Positions 1 through 8,795 of a DNA stretch of 36,076 nt are shown piece by piece. The notes under the pieces are model-generated. The model was not told where the DNA came from, searched no databases, and saw only the letters and a list, made by a program, of their open reading frames with translations. The stretch covers positions 1 through 36,076 of the forward strand of contig CAMEKY010000002.1 of NCBI GenBank assembly GCA_945921565.1. The letters are read 5' to 3'. Within the stretch, counting starts at the first letter, position 1. Every line of letters begins with the position of its first letter. The translations under genes were made by a program, and so were the position numbers. This stretch comes from an uncultured Clostridium sp. GTDB lineage: Bacteria > Bacillota_I > Bacilli_A > Acholeplasmatales > Anaeroplasmataceae.

Positions 1-2016
1 GTATCTGATACTGCAACAACTGGATATATATTTACATTTAAAATAACTACAACTGCAGAAGATGGTACGAAATTAGAATATGATATTACTATTTCTCGTG
101 GTCCAGTTGACCTAAATAACGATAAGACAATAAATTATATTCAAGTTTATGATTCAAATGCTGTTGAGTATTTAGGTAAACAAGGTACGACAACAGGTGA
201 AGAATTTTCTATCACTAAACAAGATTATAACTATACAATTCCATTTGGTGCTCAATCATTTACAATTGTTGCAAACAAATTAAATGTTTCTCCATCTAAG
301 GTATTTCTTTATGAAGATGGTAATACTCCATCAATAGCTACAACTGGTTCTGTATCTTATACAATTAACCAAAACTTATATGGAACTACAAAGAAATATA
401 TAGTATTTGTTCAAAGCCAAAATGGTGTAGATAGTGATCATTATACAATTAGTATTACATTTGAAGCTCCATCAAATGATGCTAAACTTAAGGATTTAAC
501 AGTAGATGGTGCAACAGTTACTGGCTTTACTGCTACAGATGAGGGTGGAGTTTACACATTAAGCATTAGACCAAATTCTACTGATACAATTGTAATCGCC
601 GCAACAGTAAATGATCCTAAATCTGCATTAACTGGTACAGGTACATTTAATCTAGCTGTTGGTCAAAACTCATTTACAGTTACAGTAACTGCTCAAAGCG
701 GAACTATTAATACATATGTAATTAATGTTGTAAGAGATTATCCATTACCTTATTTAGCTAATTTAAATATCGTTGGTGAAGCATTATTAAATGATAGTGA
801 GAAGGAAACTACATTTGATAAGGATACATTCTCATATCGTGCAATCGTAACATTTATGACTACATCTACAACTATAGAAACATTAGTAGATAATATTAAC
901 TATACAGTAAATTGTAGTAATTCTACTTTAGTATCTCAAAATGGCTTAGGAAGCTCATTTGCAGTTGCATTAGCAGAGGGTGTTAATACATTTACAATCA
1001 CTGTAAATTCTGTTGAAGGCAAGTCTGTTGAATATAAGCTAATCATTCAACGCCGTGGTTTAGCTTCTACTAACACTAATGTTTCTAAGATTGAGATTGA
1101 AGAAATTGATGAATTCAAATATGATCCATTAAAGAATGTTTACGATTATACTGTAGAGAATAATATTAAGGATTTAACAGTAACAGTAATCCCTGAAAAG
1201 ATTAATGATCAAACTGGTAACGGTGCTACATATCAAGTATTTAATAATAAGGATTTAGTAAGCGGAAATAATATCAAGAACCAAGTCATTATATTAATTA
1301 CTGCTGAAGATGGTGAAACTACTAGAGTTGTAATAGTTAATGTTACAAGAAAAGAAATGGTATACGATGTTGATAATAATGAAAATACAAGTTATGTATG
1401 TTCACAAGTATCAGACGGCATATATGAGATTGATTTGAATCACTCAAAGCCAACTGATATTAAAGATTACACTAAGTATATTATTCCTGGAGCTAACTGT
1501 GACTTAAGTATGAACATTGTAAATGAAGTAAATGACAAAACTAGAGAAGTTGTTGTTAGTGTAAGTGATGGTTCAGTTACTAAATATGTAACATTCCGAT
1601 TAAAGAATGCGCCGTTATCATACGAAGTTGATACAGAAGCTACTGAATTTAAGTGTGAGAATGTATCAGAGAACGTTTATAAGATTGATTTAGGTCATGA
1701 AAAGGCACAAGCTATTAAGGATTATACAAAGTATATTAAACATGATGAGAATACTACAGTTGAAGTCTTATCTAACGTTGAGGACGAGAATTGTAATGAA
1801 GTTATTCTAAAGATTACTGATGGTGAAAATGTTGAATATGTAACTCTTCAACTTGAATCAACCGCAATTGGTGGAGTATCATTCGGCTCATTCATGAATA
1901 ATTACTTCCACTGGATACTATTAATTATTGCAATCTTGATATTAATCATTATCTTGATTTGTGTAAACAAAGATAAATATGGTTCAATAAACAAGAAAAG
2001 AAAGAAAACAGAATAA
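1..2016 (+). CDS. Cadherin-like beta-sandwich surface protein, C-terminal part (5' cut by window edge)
   Basis: The frame is open from base 1 to the TAA at 2014-2016, so the visible 671 residues are the end of a longer protein; the ATG at 856 is internal. The chain is a string of Thr/Asn/Val-rich beta repeats of about 90-110 residues, each ending in a pattern such as VTAQSGTINTYVINVVR or ITAEDGETTRVVIVNVTR. This is the signature of the cadherin-like beta-sandwich family (PF12733 type) seen in Bacillota surface proteins. Two further tandem repeats of about 85 residues follow (codons ~453-538 and ~539-622), both containing KDYTKYI. A membrane helix (codons ~638-657) and a Lys/Arg-rich cytoplasmic tail end the protein, which fits an extracellular stalk anchored at its C-terminus. 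The signal peptide would lie upstream. The next gene begins 13 bp later, so co-transcription is likely. The ligand is unknown. Confidence 0.8.
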   Translation, partial: VSDTATTGYIFTFKITTTAEDGTKLEYDITISRGPVDLNNDKTINYIQVYDSNAVEYLGKQGTTTGEEFSITKQDYNYTIPFGAQSFTIVANKLNVSPSKVFLYEDGNTPSIATTGSVSYTINQNLYGTTKKYIVFVQSQNGVDSDHYTISITFEAPSNDAKLKDLTVDGATVTGFTATDEGGVYTLSIRPNSTDTIVIAATVNDPKSALTGTGTFNLAVGQNSFTVTVTAQSGTINTYVINVVRDYPLPYLANLNIVGEALLNDSEKETTFDKDTFSYRAIVTFMTTSTTIETLVDNINYTVNCSNSTLVSQNGLGSSFAVALAEGVNTFTITVNSVEGKSVEYKLIIQRRGLASTNTNVSKIEIEEIDEFKYDPLKNVYDYTVENNIKDLTVTVIPEKINDQTGNGATYQVFNNKDLVSGNNIKNQVIILITAEDGETTRVVIVNVTRKEMVYDVDNNENTSYVCSQVSDGIYEIDLNHSKPTDIKDYTKYIIPGANCDLSMNIVNEVNDKTREVVVSVSDGSVTKYVTFRLKNAPLSYEVDTEATEFKCENVSENVYKIDLGHEKAQAIKDYTKYIKHDENTTVEVLSNVEDENCNEVILKITDGENVEYVTLQLESTAIGGVSFGSFMNNYFHWILLIIAILILIIILICVNKDKYGSINKKRKKTE

Positions 2017-2029
2017 GAGGTAAAGGCCT

Positions 2030-4774
2030 ATGAATTTATTAGCATTAGAACCCTTATTCGACATTGGTGGATTTGAGATAAATACAGTCAATCTATCAAT
2101 ATTAATCTTACTCGTAATTTTAGTCCTTGCATTCGTGTTTTATAGATATAATCATAGGAAGCAAGCAAAAGCCGCAAATCTAATGGATAATGAATGCCAA
2201 ATCTACAATGAAAAAGGATTAGAAAAATTCTTAAAATTAAAAGGAAAGAAATTTTCTAATCCTACCATTGTGGTAGTTCATATTCGAAATCTTAATTATT
2301 TATATATTAATTATCATAATCATGAATCATTAATGTATGAAATAGCTAATTCATTATTAGTTGGCTTAGATAAAATTGAGGTTGTAGCTAGAATCGAGTT
2401 TGATAAGTTTATCATTGTATATGATAATAAATCAAAGGACCAAGTAAAAGAAAATTGTGTTTCTATTGAAGAAAGAATAGACAATTTGGTTTTAGATGGT
2501 TATGGAAAATATAACTTCTATATTTATTATGGAATTTATGAAAATGCACCTTTAACTGAAGGAAATAGTGTAATTTATAAAGCTGCAGCAGTAATAGATT
2601 ATTCTACAGTTAAGGATGGTAATTTATATTATTATTCTCAAGAGGTTGACGATGCTATTACATTGCTAACTAAGATGAATCAAGAAAAGGATGCATGTCT
2701 TGAGCAAAAGAGCTTTGTACCTTTTATTCAACCTAAGGTTGATTTTAAAACTGGTAAGGTTATTGGTGGCGAAATTTTAGTTAGATGGATGGATGAAAAT
2801 AATAATACAAAATATTCTCCAAAGGACTTCATTCCTTTATTTGAAAGCAATGGTTTCATAAAGAAAATAGATGAGGCTATGCTTAGAGCCGCATGTTCTT
2901 TAGTCCAAACGCTTAATCAAAGAGGAAAAAAAGATATTGTTATTTCGGTTAATGTTTCAAAAATATTGTTTATGTCAACAAATTTTGAAAAGCGTTTAAT
3001 GGAAATTATATCTGAATACCAAGTTAGTCCAAGCAATATTGAACTTGAAATTACAGAAACAACTGTAATGGAAAATTATCAATATGTTTCAAATTGTATT
3101 ATGGAATTAAGACAAATAGGATTCTTAGTTGCAATGGATGATTTTGGAAAAGAGTATTCGTCTTTAGGGTCTTTATCACAAAATCCTTTTGATACAATCA
3201 AACTGGATATGGTATTCTTTAAGGATAGACTAAGTACAGAAAAGAGTAAAAATATCGTTACAAATTTACTAAGCATGCTTAGTAAAATAAACTATCATAT
3301 TGTATGTGAAGGTATTGAGGATAAGCAAACATTAGATGTTTTAGCTACAATCAATAGAGATGTAGTTATTCAGGGATATGTTTTTTCAAAGCCTATTCCA
3401 TTAACACAATTTGAGGCATTTTTAGATACAACATTTGAATTTGATTACCCCGATATTCCTCAAGAAACAAATACTAAGGTTGTAACAGGAAATGGAAAGG
3501 TTGAAATTCAAGTAAATAGTAATGGCGGAAATTCAGAAATTGAAGCAATGAGACAACAAATGCTCCAGATGCAGCTTGATTTCCAAAAGGCTTTAGATGC
3601 TCAAAAGCACCAAGCTTATCAAAATGAAATGAATAACTTAAGAAATCAAGTTGAATCAATGCGTAACATGACTTCTTATCAACCACAAAGAGATTATCGT
3701 GATGATGCAATTGATGCGTTAAAACGTGAAATTGAAATGCTAAAGTATGGTAAAGCTGAAGAAAAGCCAGTTGATCCTAAAAATAGCGAGATTGATGAAT
3801 TAAAACGTCAAATTGAAGAATTAAAAACTGCTAATGCCCAAGAAGAGGAAAATCAACAAGCTAAAGAAATTGATGAGTTAAAGCGTCAGATTAACGAGCT
3901 TAGAAATCAACCACAGCAAATTGATGTTGATGACTTAGTTGCAAAAATAACTCAAGCACAACAAAATAGTACAAATGAAGAATTACGTGAACAATTAGAT
4001 AAAGAGCGTAAGGAAAAACTAGAGCTTGAAAAGATTCTTCAACAAATGGAAGATGAAGCCAATAATATGTCTGATGAAGAAATGGAAAAGGAACAAGAAT
4101 TAGCAAATAAAAAGCTAAATCTTGATGTGGATTCATTGTCAGACGATGAATCAGAGGGTGATTCTTTAGATGAAGAGGAAGAGGAAGAAACTGGTGAATT
4201 AGAAAAGCCTCAATACACTTTAGAGGAATTAGAAGGCGTAATAAAACAGTACATGGAGAAATATAATACTCAATGGAATCAAAAGGCTAAAGAGGAATTA
4301 AAGGATGGATATTATGAGATTATTAATGGTCTTCAATACTATCGTGGTAAGGTTCACTTTAATTTTAATGACAGAATTAAGAGAGCTTCTGATGAAGTTA
4401 AGCAATTATACAATATTGCTAAAAATGAATTGCTACAATATAATGGAGTAGTTAATAAAACATTAAGTTCATATGATTGCTTCTACATTGGCAGGAAGCA
4501 AATTGCTAAGCTTGCAGTAACAAAGAAAAGTGTTCGTGTATTCCTTAGTCTTGATCCAACACAGTATTCTGAAAGACAGTTCCCACATAGAAATGTATCT
4601 TCGAAGAAAGCTCACGCAAAGACTCCTTATTTTATGATGATAAGGTCAAAGCTTTCTGTTAAGCGTATGAAAATGCTTGTTGAGGACATGATGCTTAACG
4701 AAAAAACTAAGCTTAATGAAGGATATTCTCCTGTAGATTATGCTGCAAAATTTAAATTCACGAAATCAAAATAG
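2030..4774 (+). CDS. Membrane-anchored EAL-domain c-di-GMP phosphodiesterase with degenerate GGDEF, coiled coil and unknown C-terminal domain
   Basis: 914 residues. A membrane helix (~18-42) leads into a degenerate GGDEF domain (~55-210) whose signature has become EFDKF, so cyclase activity is unlikely. The EAL domain (~228-460) reads EIL instead of EAL but keeps the catalytic set: E248, N308, E340, D370-D371, K391, D393, E427 and Q448. Loop 6 reads DDFGKEYSSL, with Glu replacing the usual Gly. Hydrolysis of c-di-GMP to pGpG is therefore predicted. Residues ~500-690 form a Gln/Glu/Lys coiled coil with repeated IDELKRQI units, followed by an acidic run. The last ~140 residues (~774-880, containing YIGRKQIAKLAVTKK and FLSLDPTQY) match a domain I recall from many clostridial proteins of unknown function. 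A ribosome site (AGAGGTAAAG) precedes the ATG. A bidirectional terminator follows. Confidence 0.85.
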   Translation: MNLLALEPLFDIGGFEINTVNLSILILLVILVLAFVFYRYNHRKQAKAANLMDNECQIYNEKGLEKFLKLKGKKFSNPTIVVVHIRNLNYLYINYHNHESLMYEIANSLLVGLDKIEVVARIEFDKFIIVYDNKSKDQVKENCVSIEERIDNLVLDGYGKYNFYIYYGIYENAPLTEGNSVIYKAAAVIDYSTVKDGNLYYYSQEVDDAITLLTKMNQEKDACLEQKSFVPFIQPKVDFKTGKVIGGEILVRWMDENNNTKYSPKDFIPLFESNGFIKKIDEAMLRAACSLVQTLNQRGKKDIVISVNVSKILFMSTNFEKRLMEIISEYQVSPSNIELEITETTVMENYQYVSNCIMELRQIGFLVAMDDFGKEYSSLGSLSQNPFDTIKLDMVFFKDRLSTEKSKNIVTNLLSMLSKINYHIVCEGIEDKQTLDVLATINRDVVIQGYVFSKPIPLTQFEAFLDTTFEFDYPDIPQETNTKVVTGNGKVEIQVNSNGGNSEIEAMRQQMLQMQLDFQKALDAQKHQAYQNEMNNLRNQVESMRNMTSYQPQRDYRDDAIDALKREIEMLKYGKAEEKPVDPKNSEIDELKRQIEELKTANAQEEENQQAKEIDELKRQINELRNQPQQIDVDDLVAKITQAQQNSTNEELREQLDKERKEKLELEKILQQMEDEANNMSDEEMEKEQELANKKLNLDVDSLSDDESEGDSLDEEEEEETGELEKPQYTLEELEGVIKQYMEKYNTQWNQKAKEELKDGYYEIINGLQYYRGKVHFNFNDRIKRASDEVKQLYNIAKNELLQYNGVVNKTLSSYDCFYIGRKQIAKLAVTKKSVRVFLSLDPTQYSERQFPHRNVSSKKAHAKTPYFMMIRSKLSVKRMKMLVEDMMLNEKTKLNEGYSPVDYAAKFKFTKSK

Positions 4775-4788
4775 AGGTAAAATTTTTC

Positions 4789-4832
4789 AAAAAAAAGAAG
4801 GATTTGTCATATGACATTTCCTTCCTTTTTTT
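4789..4832. terminator. Bidirectional intrinsic terminator between convergent genes
   Basis: The stem GAAGGA (4797-4802) pairs with TCCTTC (4819-4824) around an inner palindrome TGTCATATGACA (4805-4816). An A-run on the left and a T-run on the right let it work on both strands. It lies between the stop at 4774 and the minus-strand stop at 4807 and overlaps the latter. Confidence 0.8.
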
Positions 4833-5568
4833 CTTCAGTCTTTGTTTTATTAGTTTCTAAGTAAATAGTTGCAATTCCTTTTTTTTGCTTTTTAAGCTCA
4901 AAATATCCAATGAATGATACAATTAAGCAACCTGCTAAATCAAGCATTAAGTCCTTCATTGTATCCTTTAAAGCGGCATGACCAACTAGACCTTCACCTG
5001 TAGCAAGAGTACTATCAGATACCATATATTGCTGCATATTTGTTCCAAACCATTCATCGCATAAATATTCAAATATTTCCCAAAGTGCACCCATTGCAAG
5101 TCCAAAGCACAAAACCCAGAAACAAACAAATATAGGTGAAAATTTAAATTCTTGTCCATTAACTCTATTGAATGTGTTAATTATTACATAGCCTAAAATA
5201 CCAAGTAATACACCACTAAATGCATGAAGCATTGAATCCCAGCCGTGAATTAGTCCATAAAAGTCAAATATTTCCCCAAAAATAATTGATCCTGTACAAA
5301 ATACGATATACAGTATTTCCATAACAGGTGGTATTTTTAAATGCGTAATTTTAGAAGCTATTGTTGGAAGGAGAATCAGCCCAAACATTAATAGCGATTC
5401 AAAAATGTTAAAGATTAATCGACCTTTTGTAGCATCTGTGTTTGCAAAAAACATTAGTACAATATTAGAAATGAACAAAATACTAGTTATGATTAATATA
5501 ACAAATGTAAATACTGTCATTTCGATTTTGCCAATTTTAATAATCTTTCTTTTTTTCAAGTCAATCAC
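4807..5568 (-). CDS. YjdF/DUF2238-like integral membrane protein
   Basis: 253 residues with about six hydrophobic segments. The motifs WDSMLHAFSG, GALWEIFEY and LKDTMKDLMLDLAG are the hallmark of the DUF2238 (YjdF-type) membrane proteins, whose biochemical role is not known. The GTG start at 5568-5566 lies only 2 nt from AGTAGG; a TTG four codons in would give a more usual spacing, so the start is uncertain by a few residues. An extended -10 promoter lies just upstream. The tail is Lys/Glu-rich and cytoplasmic. The gene is transcribed alone, divergently from pepF and convergently with the EAL gene. Confidence 0.75.
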   Translation of the reverse strand: MIDLKKRKIIKIGKIEMTVFTFVILIITSILFISNIVLMFFANTDATKGRLIFNIFESLLMFGLILLPTIASKITHLKIPPVMEILYIVFCTGSIIFGEIFDFYGLIHGWDSMLHAFSGVLLGILGYVIINTFNRVNGQEFKFSPIFVCFWVLCFGLAMGALWEIFEYLCDEWFGTNMQQYMVSDSTLATGEGLVGHAALKDTMKDLMLDLAGCLIVSFIGYFELKKQKKGIATIYLETNKTKTEEKKEGNVI

Positions 5569-5587
5569 ATCCTACTTCTTTAAAAAA

Positions 5588-5615
5588 ATTATAACATTTT
5601 CGTAATTTTTTTCAA
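5588..5615 (-). promoter_or_regulatory. Sigma-A-type promoter for the YjdF-like gene
   Basis: On the minus strand, TTGAAA (5615-5610) is followed by 16 bp and an extended -10, TGTTATAAT, whose TATAAT hexamer is at 5593-5588. The start codon lies about 20 bp downstream. Confidence 0.65.
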
Positions 5616-5632
5616 TAAGTTTAGTTTTTAAT

Positions 5633-5661
5633 TTTACATTATTATCTTTTGAGTGTATAAT
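5633..5661 (+). promoter_or_regulatory. Sigma-A-type promoter for pepF
   Basis: TTTACA (5633-5638), a 17-bp spacer and a perfect TATAAT (5656-5661), followed by AAAGGAG and ATG at 5690. It is divergent from, and partly interleaved with, the promoter of the minus-strand neighbour. Confidence 0.7.
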
Positions 5662-5689
5662 ATTTAAAAATAAAGGAGATGAAATAATA

Positions 5690-7450
5690 ATGAGAGAATG
5701 GAATTTAAAAGAAATATATGAAAGTGATTTACAATGGGAGGAAGAATTAAATGCTGTAAAAGCAACCGCGGTAAACGTAACAAGATTTAAAGACAATTTA
5801 AAGACAAAGGAGCAAATTGAGGATTATTTTACCTTTTCTGAGGAACTTGGTAAAAAGGTAGAAAAGCTTTATAGCTATGTAGCGATGAGCTCTGATAAAA
5901 ACCTAAAGGATTTAAATTATCAATCCTTAAAAGGAAAGCTTATGGCGTGTTTACAAGAATATAGTAGCTTGTCTTCATTTGTTGATAATGAATTACTAAA
6001 GCTTCCATATGAAAAATATGAGGAGTATTCAGATGAATCTAATATTATTAAAGAGAATTTATTTAGTATTAAAAAGCTTTTTGATACTAAAGAACACGTT
6101 TTAACACCAAATGAGGAAAAAATCCTAGCAAATTATGGAATAATAAATTCATCATATGCTAATTTATATAGAATGCTACAATCATCTGATTTTACACCTA
6201 TTAAAGTAGAGCTAAGCAATGAGGTAGTAGAGGTATCACCAAATACCTATACAAGTATTTTAACTCGTCTTGAGAATCAAGATGATCGTAGGAAGGTTTT
6301 TGAAGCATTATTTGGCTATTATGAAAAGCATAGAAATACTTTAACAAACATTTATAAGGGAGTTGTTGATGTAAATGTTGCGCGGATGAGAAATAGAGAA
6401 TATGGCTCAATCCTAAATTCAGTACTTGACCGAAACAAGATACCGGATGATGTATATTTATCACTTATAAATACAGTAAAAGAAAATACAGCTCCATTAA
6501 AACGATACATAAACCTTCGTAAGAAGATATTTAATCTTGATGAGTATCATACGTACGATAGATTTTTAAGCTATGCAAAGTGTGATGTAAAATATCCGTA
6601 TGAAAAAGCATATGATGACGTTTTAAAGGCACTTGAGGCTATGGGAGATGATTTTGTTTCACATGCTAAGAAGGCATTAGCGGATGGTCATGTTGACGTG
6701 TATCCATCTGATGGTAAAAGAAGTGGTGCTTATTCAACAGAAATATATGGATATGGCCCATATATTCTATTAAACCATACAGATGACCTATCATCAGCAT
6801 TTACTCTTGCTCATGAATGTGGACATTCAATTCATACACTATATTCATTAGAAAATCAACCTTACGCAACTAAGGATTATACAATATTTGTAGCTGAAAT
6901 TCCTTCAACATTAAACGAGAATCTATTCTTAGATTACTTACTTAAAAACAGTGATAATAAGGAATTAAAGATTCAAGCCCTAGAAGAGCAAATAGATGGA
7001 ATTGTATCAACCTTCTATCGTCAAACATTATTTGCTGATTTTGAATACCAAGCACACATGCTTGTACTTGAAAATAAGCCTTTCACATATGAATCATTAT
7101 GTAATATAATGGCGGATTTATATTATACATACTATGGTATAGACTTAGATACTGAGCCATTGAAGAAATATGTATGGGCATATATTCCTCATATGTATAA
7201 TTCACCATTTTACGTATATCAATATGCAACATGCTTTAGTGCTTCTATGAAAATATTTGAGGATATTAAAAATAAAAAGCCTGGAGCATATGATAAATAT
7301 ATTAATATGCTAAAAGCCGGAGGATCAGATTATCCAATTGATATTGTTAAAATTGGTGGAGTTGATTTAACTTCTAATGAACCATTTGAGGCAGTATGTA
7401 ATAAGCTAAATTCACTGATTGATGAATATGAAAAGCTAATTAATAACTAG
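5690..7450 (+). CDS. pepF: Oligoendopeptidase F (M3B zinc metallopeptidase)
   Basis: 586 residues, close to the usual ~600 of PepF. The zinc site HECGH is at residues 375-379 and the third ligand Glu lies in VAEIPSTLNEN (about E403). The C-terminal YQYATCFSAS segment is also typical of the family. There is no signal peptide, so the enzyme acts in the cytoplasm, cutting short peptides of roughly 7-17 residues in peptide recycling. The start is set by AAAGGAG 11 nt upstream. It is a single-gene unit with its own promoter; the next recognisable terminator is at 7571. Confidence 0.95.
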   Translation: MREWNLKEIYESDLQWEEELNAVKATAVNVTRFKDNLKTKEQIEDYFTFSEELGKKVEKLYSYVAMSSDKNLKDLNYQSLKGKLMACLQEYSSLSSFVDNELLKLPYEKYEEYSDESNIIKENLFSIKKLFDTKEHVLTPNEEKILANYGIINSSYANLYRMLQSSDFTPIKVELSNEVVEVSPNTYTSILTRLENQDDRRKVFEALFGYYEKHRNTLTNIYKGVVDVNVARMRNREYGSILNSVLDRNKIPDDVYLSLINTVKENTAPLKRYINLRKKIFNLDEYHTYDRFLSYAKCDVKYPYEKAYDDVLKALEAMGDDFVSHAKKALADGHVDVYPSDGKRSGAYSTEIYGYGPYILLNHTDDLSSAFTLAHECGHSIHTLYSLENQPYATKDYTIFVAEIPSTLNENLFLDYLLKNSDNKELKIQALEEQIDGIVSTFYRQTLFADFEYQAHMLVLENKPFTYESLCNIMADLYYTYYGIDLDTEPLKKYVWAYIPHMYNSPFYVYQYATCFSASMKIFEDIKNKKPGAYDKYINMLKAGGSDYPIDIVKIGGVDLTSNEPFEAVCNKLNSLIDEYEKLINN

Positions 7451-7570
7451 TTTTAATATATAATAAATCGTCATTTAATTCTTGTAAGAAAGTTCAAAAT
7501 TTCAGAAGAAGTTTCATTGGCACTATCAAACTAAGCTTTGAAAATATTGTTGAATTGATTCTAATAGTTT

Positions 7571-7609
7571 AAAAAGAGAATTAGACATTTCATTTAATTC
7601 TCTTTTTTT
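7571..7609. terminator. Intrinsic terminator downstream of pepF
   Basis: A 9-bp stem AGAGAATTA (7575-7583) / TAATTCTCT (7595-7603) is flanked by five A on the left and a run of seven T on the right. It can act in both directions. The 120 bp between pepF and this hairpin hold nothing I recognise. Confidence 0.75.
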
Positions 7610-7726
7610 GTGATTCATATTTTGCATTATGGTTCTGATTATATAGTCTATAGATTATTTTTAAGTATTTTATCATTAATTTTTGCAATATTTTATGCAT
7701 CTTACATAAAAAATAATGTAGCTTAA
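7610..7726 (+). other. Short hydrophobic reading frame, possible membrane-gene remnant
   Basis: Within the 479-bp stretch between pepF and the DUF4097 gene, a 38-codon frame from a GTG reads as one membrane helix ending in YASYIKNNVA and TAA. It has no ribosome site and its start abuts the T-run of a terminator, so it is more likely a decayed end of a membrane protein, or chance, than a working gene. Confidence 0.15.
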
Positions 7727-7746
7727 TTTAAATTAAATCATTAAGA

Positions 7747-7775
7747 TTGACATATATTAATAATAGAACTATAAT
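7747..7775 (+). promoter_or_regulatory. Consensus sigma-A promoter of the DUF4097/ABC operon
   Basis: Perfect TTGACA (7747-7752), a 17-bp spacer and perfect TATAAT (7770-7775). The gene starts 154 bp downstream, leaving a long leader. A promoter this strong usually needs a repressor; see the palindrome directly after it. Confidence 0.8.
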
Positions 7776-7776
7776 A

Positions 7777-7790
7777 AAAACACGTGTTTT
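7777..7790. promoter_or_regulatory. 14-bp perfect palindrome over the transcription start, candidate operator
   Basis: AAAACACGTGTTTT is a perfect palindrome starting 2 bp after the -10 hexamer, exactly where transcription should begin. Its position suits a repressor operator. No regulator gene lies beside it in this window. Confidence 0.45.
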
Positions 7791-7853
7791 AGATGGAATT
7801 ATTCACGTAAATAGCCATAAAATACTAAGGGAAGAGGTAGTAGGCTAATTTAA

Positions 7854-7929
7854 TGTTATTTTGTACTAATAACAATAAAAAATAAGGGAGGAAATAGCTT
7901 TAAGTACAATAAAGCTAGTAATTTGAGTA
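7854..7929 (+). promoter_or_regulatory. Structured 5' leader with a distant ribosome site
   Basis: The leader holds a small hairpin TGTTAT/ATAACA (7854-7859 with 7869-7874), then a strong GGGAGG (7886-7891), then a 7-bp hairpin TAGCTTT/AAAGCTA (7895-7901 with 7911-7917), then the ATG at 7930. The GGGAGG is 38 nt from the ATG in linear sequence, but only about 15 nt once the second hairpin is folded out. Confidence 0.35.
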
Positions 7930-8754
7930 ATGAAAAAAAGAATAATATTAGTGTTTTCTGTTTTAGTGATTTTTGTTGCGACATTATGTTCGTGCGACTC
8001 AATTAACATGTTTTCAAACGAATATAAAGTAAGTCAATATGTTGATGCGGAAAAATATCAAACTGGTAATTTTTCATATTTAGCTAGTGAAGTAGAACGA
8101 ATCGATATAGACTGGGGACCTAGGGATATTACAATAATCCAAAGTGATTCGGATCAATTAAAGGTAGAAGAAACAGGAAACATTGAAGAAGATGATGAAA
8201 AACTTCATTATTTAATTGAAAATAAGGTTCTAAAAATTCAATTTTGGAAGTCTTTAAAAAAAGCAGTAATAAAAAAGAATACTAAAGATATAGTAGTAGA
8301 AATTCCTTATAATGTATATCTTAAGATTTCATCCATCAGTGGGGATTTAAAATCAGATAAATTAGTAGTTGATTTTCTTGAATATCATTCTACATCAGGA
8401 GATATATATGTTAATGATATTACTGCAGAAAGTATTAACGTATTGACAGTTAGCGGAAATACAAGATTTGATAATATTAGTGCATCTACATTTAGTGTTG
8501 ATTCAACAAGTGGGGATATAAATGCGAAGATATCAAAAATAGAAGAAATTGATATTGAAACAGTTTCTGGTGATACACGCTTGTCTTTAGAAAAAGGTAA
8601 AGGTTTTAAAGTTGTTTTTAATACAGTAAGTGGTGATTTTATTTGCTTTGAAGCTTATACTGTGAATAAGAATACCTATTCTTATCTTGATGAAGCTATC
8701 AATATAAATGTAGAATCAACAAGCGGAGATATAACATTAGGATTTTACGAATAA
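7930..8754 (+). CDS. DUF4097-type lipoprotein (adhesin-like beta-helix repeats)
   Basis: 274 residues. A Lys/Arg start and hydrophobic stretch end in a lipobox-like LCSC, with C22 the likely lipidated residue, so it should sit on the outer face of the membrane. From about residue 120 onward, strands repeat the motif STSGDI / TVSGDT every ~20 residues, the hallmark of DUF4097 right-handed beta-structure. Such proteins commonly sit beside PadR/DUF1700 or ABC-transporter genes, with no settled function. A TGA lies two codons upstream in frame, so ATG 7930 is the earliest start, although the strong GGGAGG is 38 nt away. The ABC ATPase gene follows after 41 bp, probably in the same operon. Confidence 0.75.
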   Translation: MKKRIILVFSVLVIFVATLCSCDSINMFSNEYKVSQYVDAEKYQTGNFSYLASEVERIDIDWGPRDITIIQSDSDQLKVEETGNIEEDDEKLHYLIENKVLKIQFWKSLKKAVIKKNTKDIVVEIPYNVYLKISSISGDLKSDKLVVDFLEYHSTSGDIYVNDITAESINVLTVSGNTRFDNISASTFSVDSTSGDINAKISKIEEIDIETVSGDTRLSLEKGKGFKVVFNTVSGDFICFEAYTVNKNTYSYLDEAININVESTSGDITLGFYE

Positions 8755-8795
8755 GTTTATTTAAGTATTATTAAGAAAGGAAAATAGATAGGAAA

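Noticed and set aside
856-2016. ATG at 856 as the start of a separate gene
   Set aside because: The same frame is open to base 1 and encodes the same type of beta repeats; there is no ribosome site at 856.
2768-2779. EIL in place of EAL taken as a sign of an inactive phosphodiesterase
   Set aside because: The metal-binding Glu is kept and only the Ala changes; all other catalytic positions are present.
7451-7570. A gene in the 120 bp after pepF
   Set aside because: No open frame with a ribosome site and no recognisable motif; only the terminator that follows is supported.
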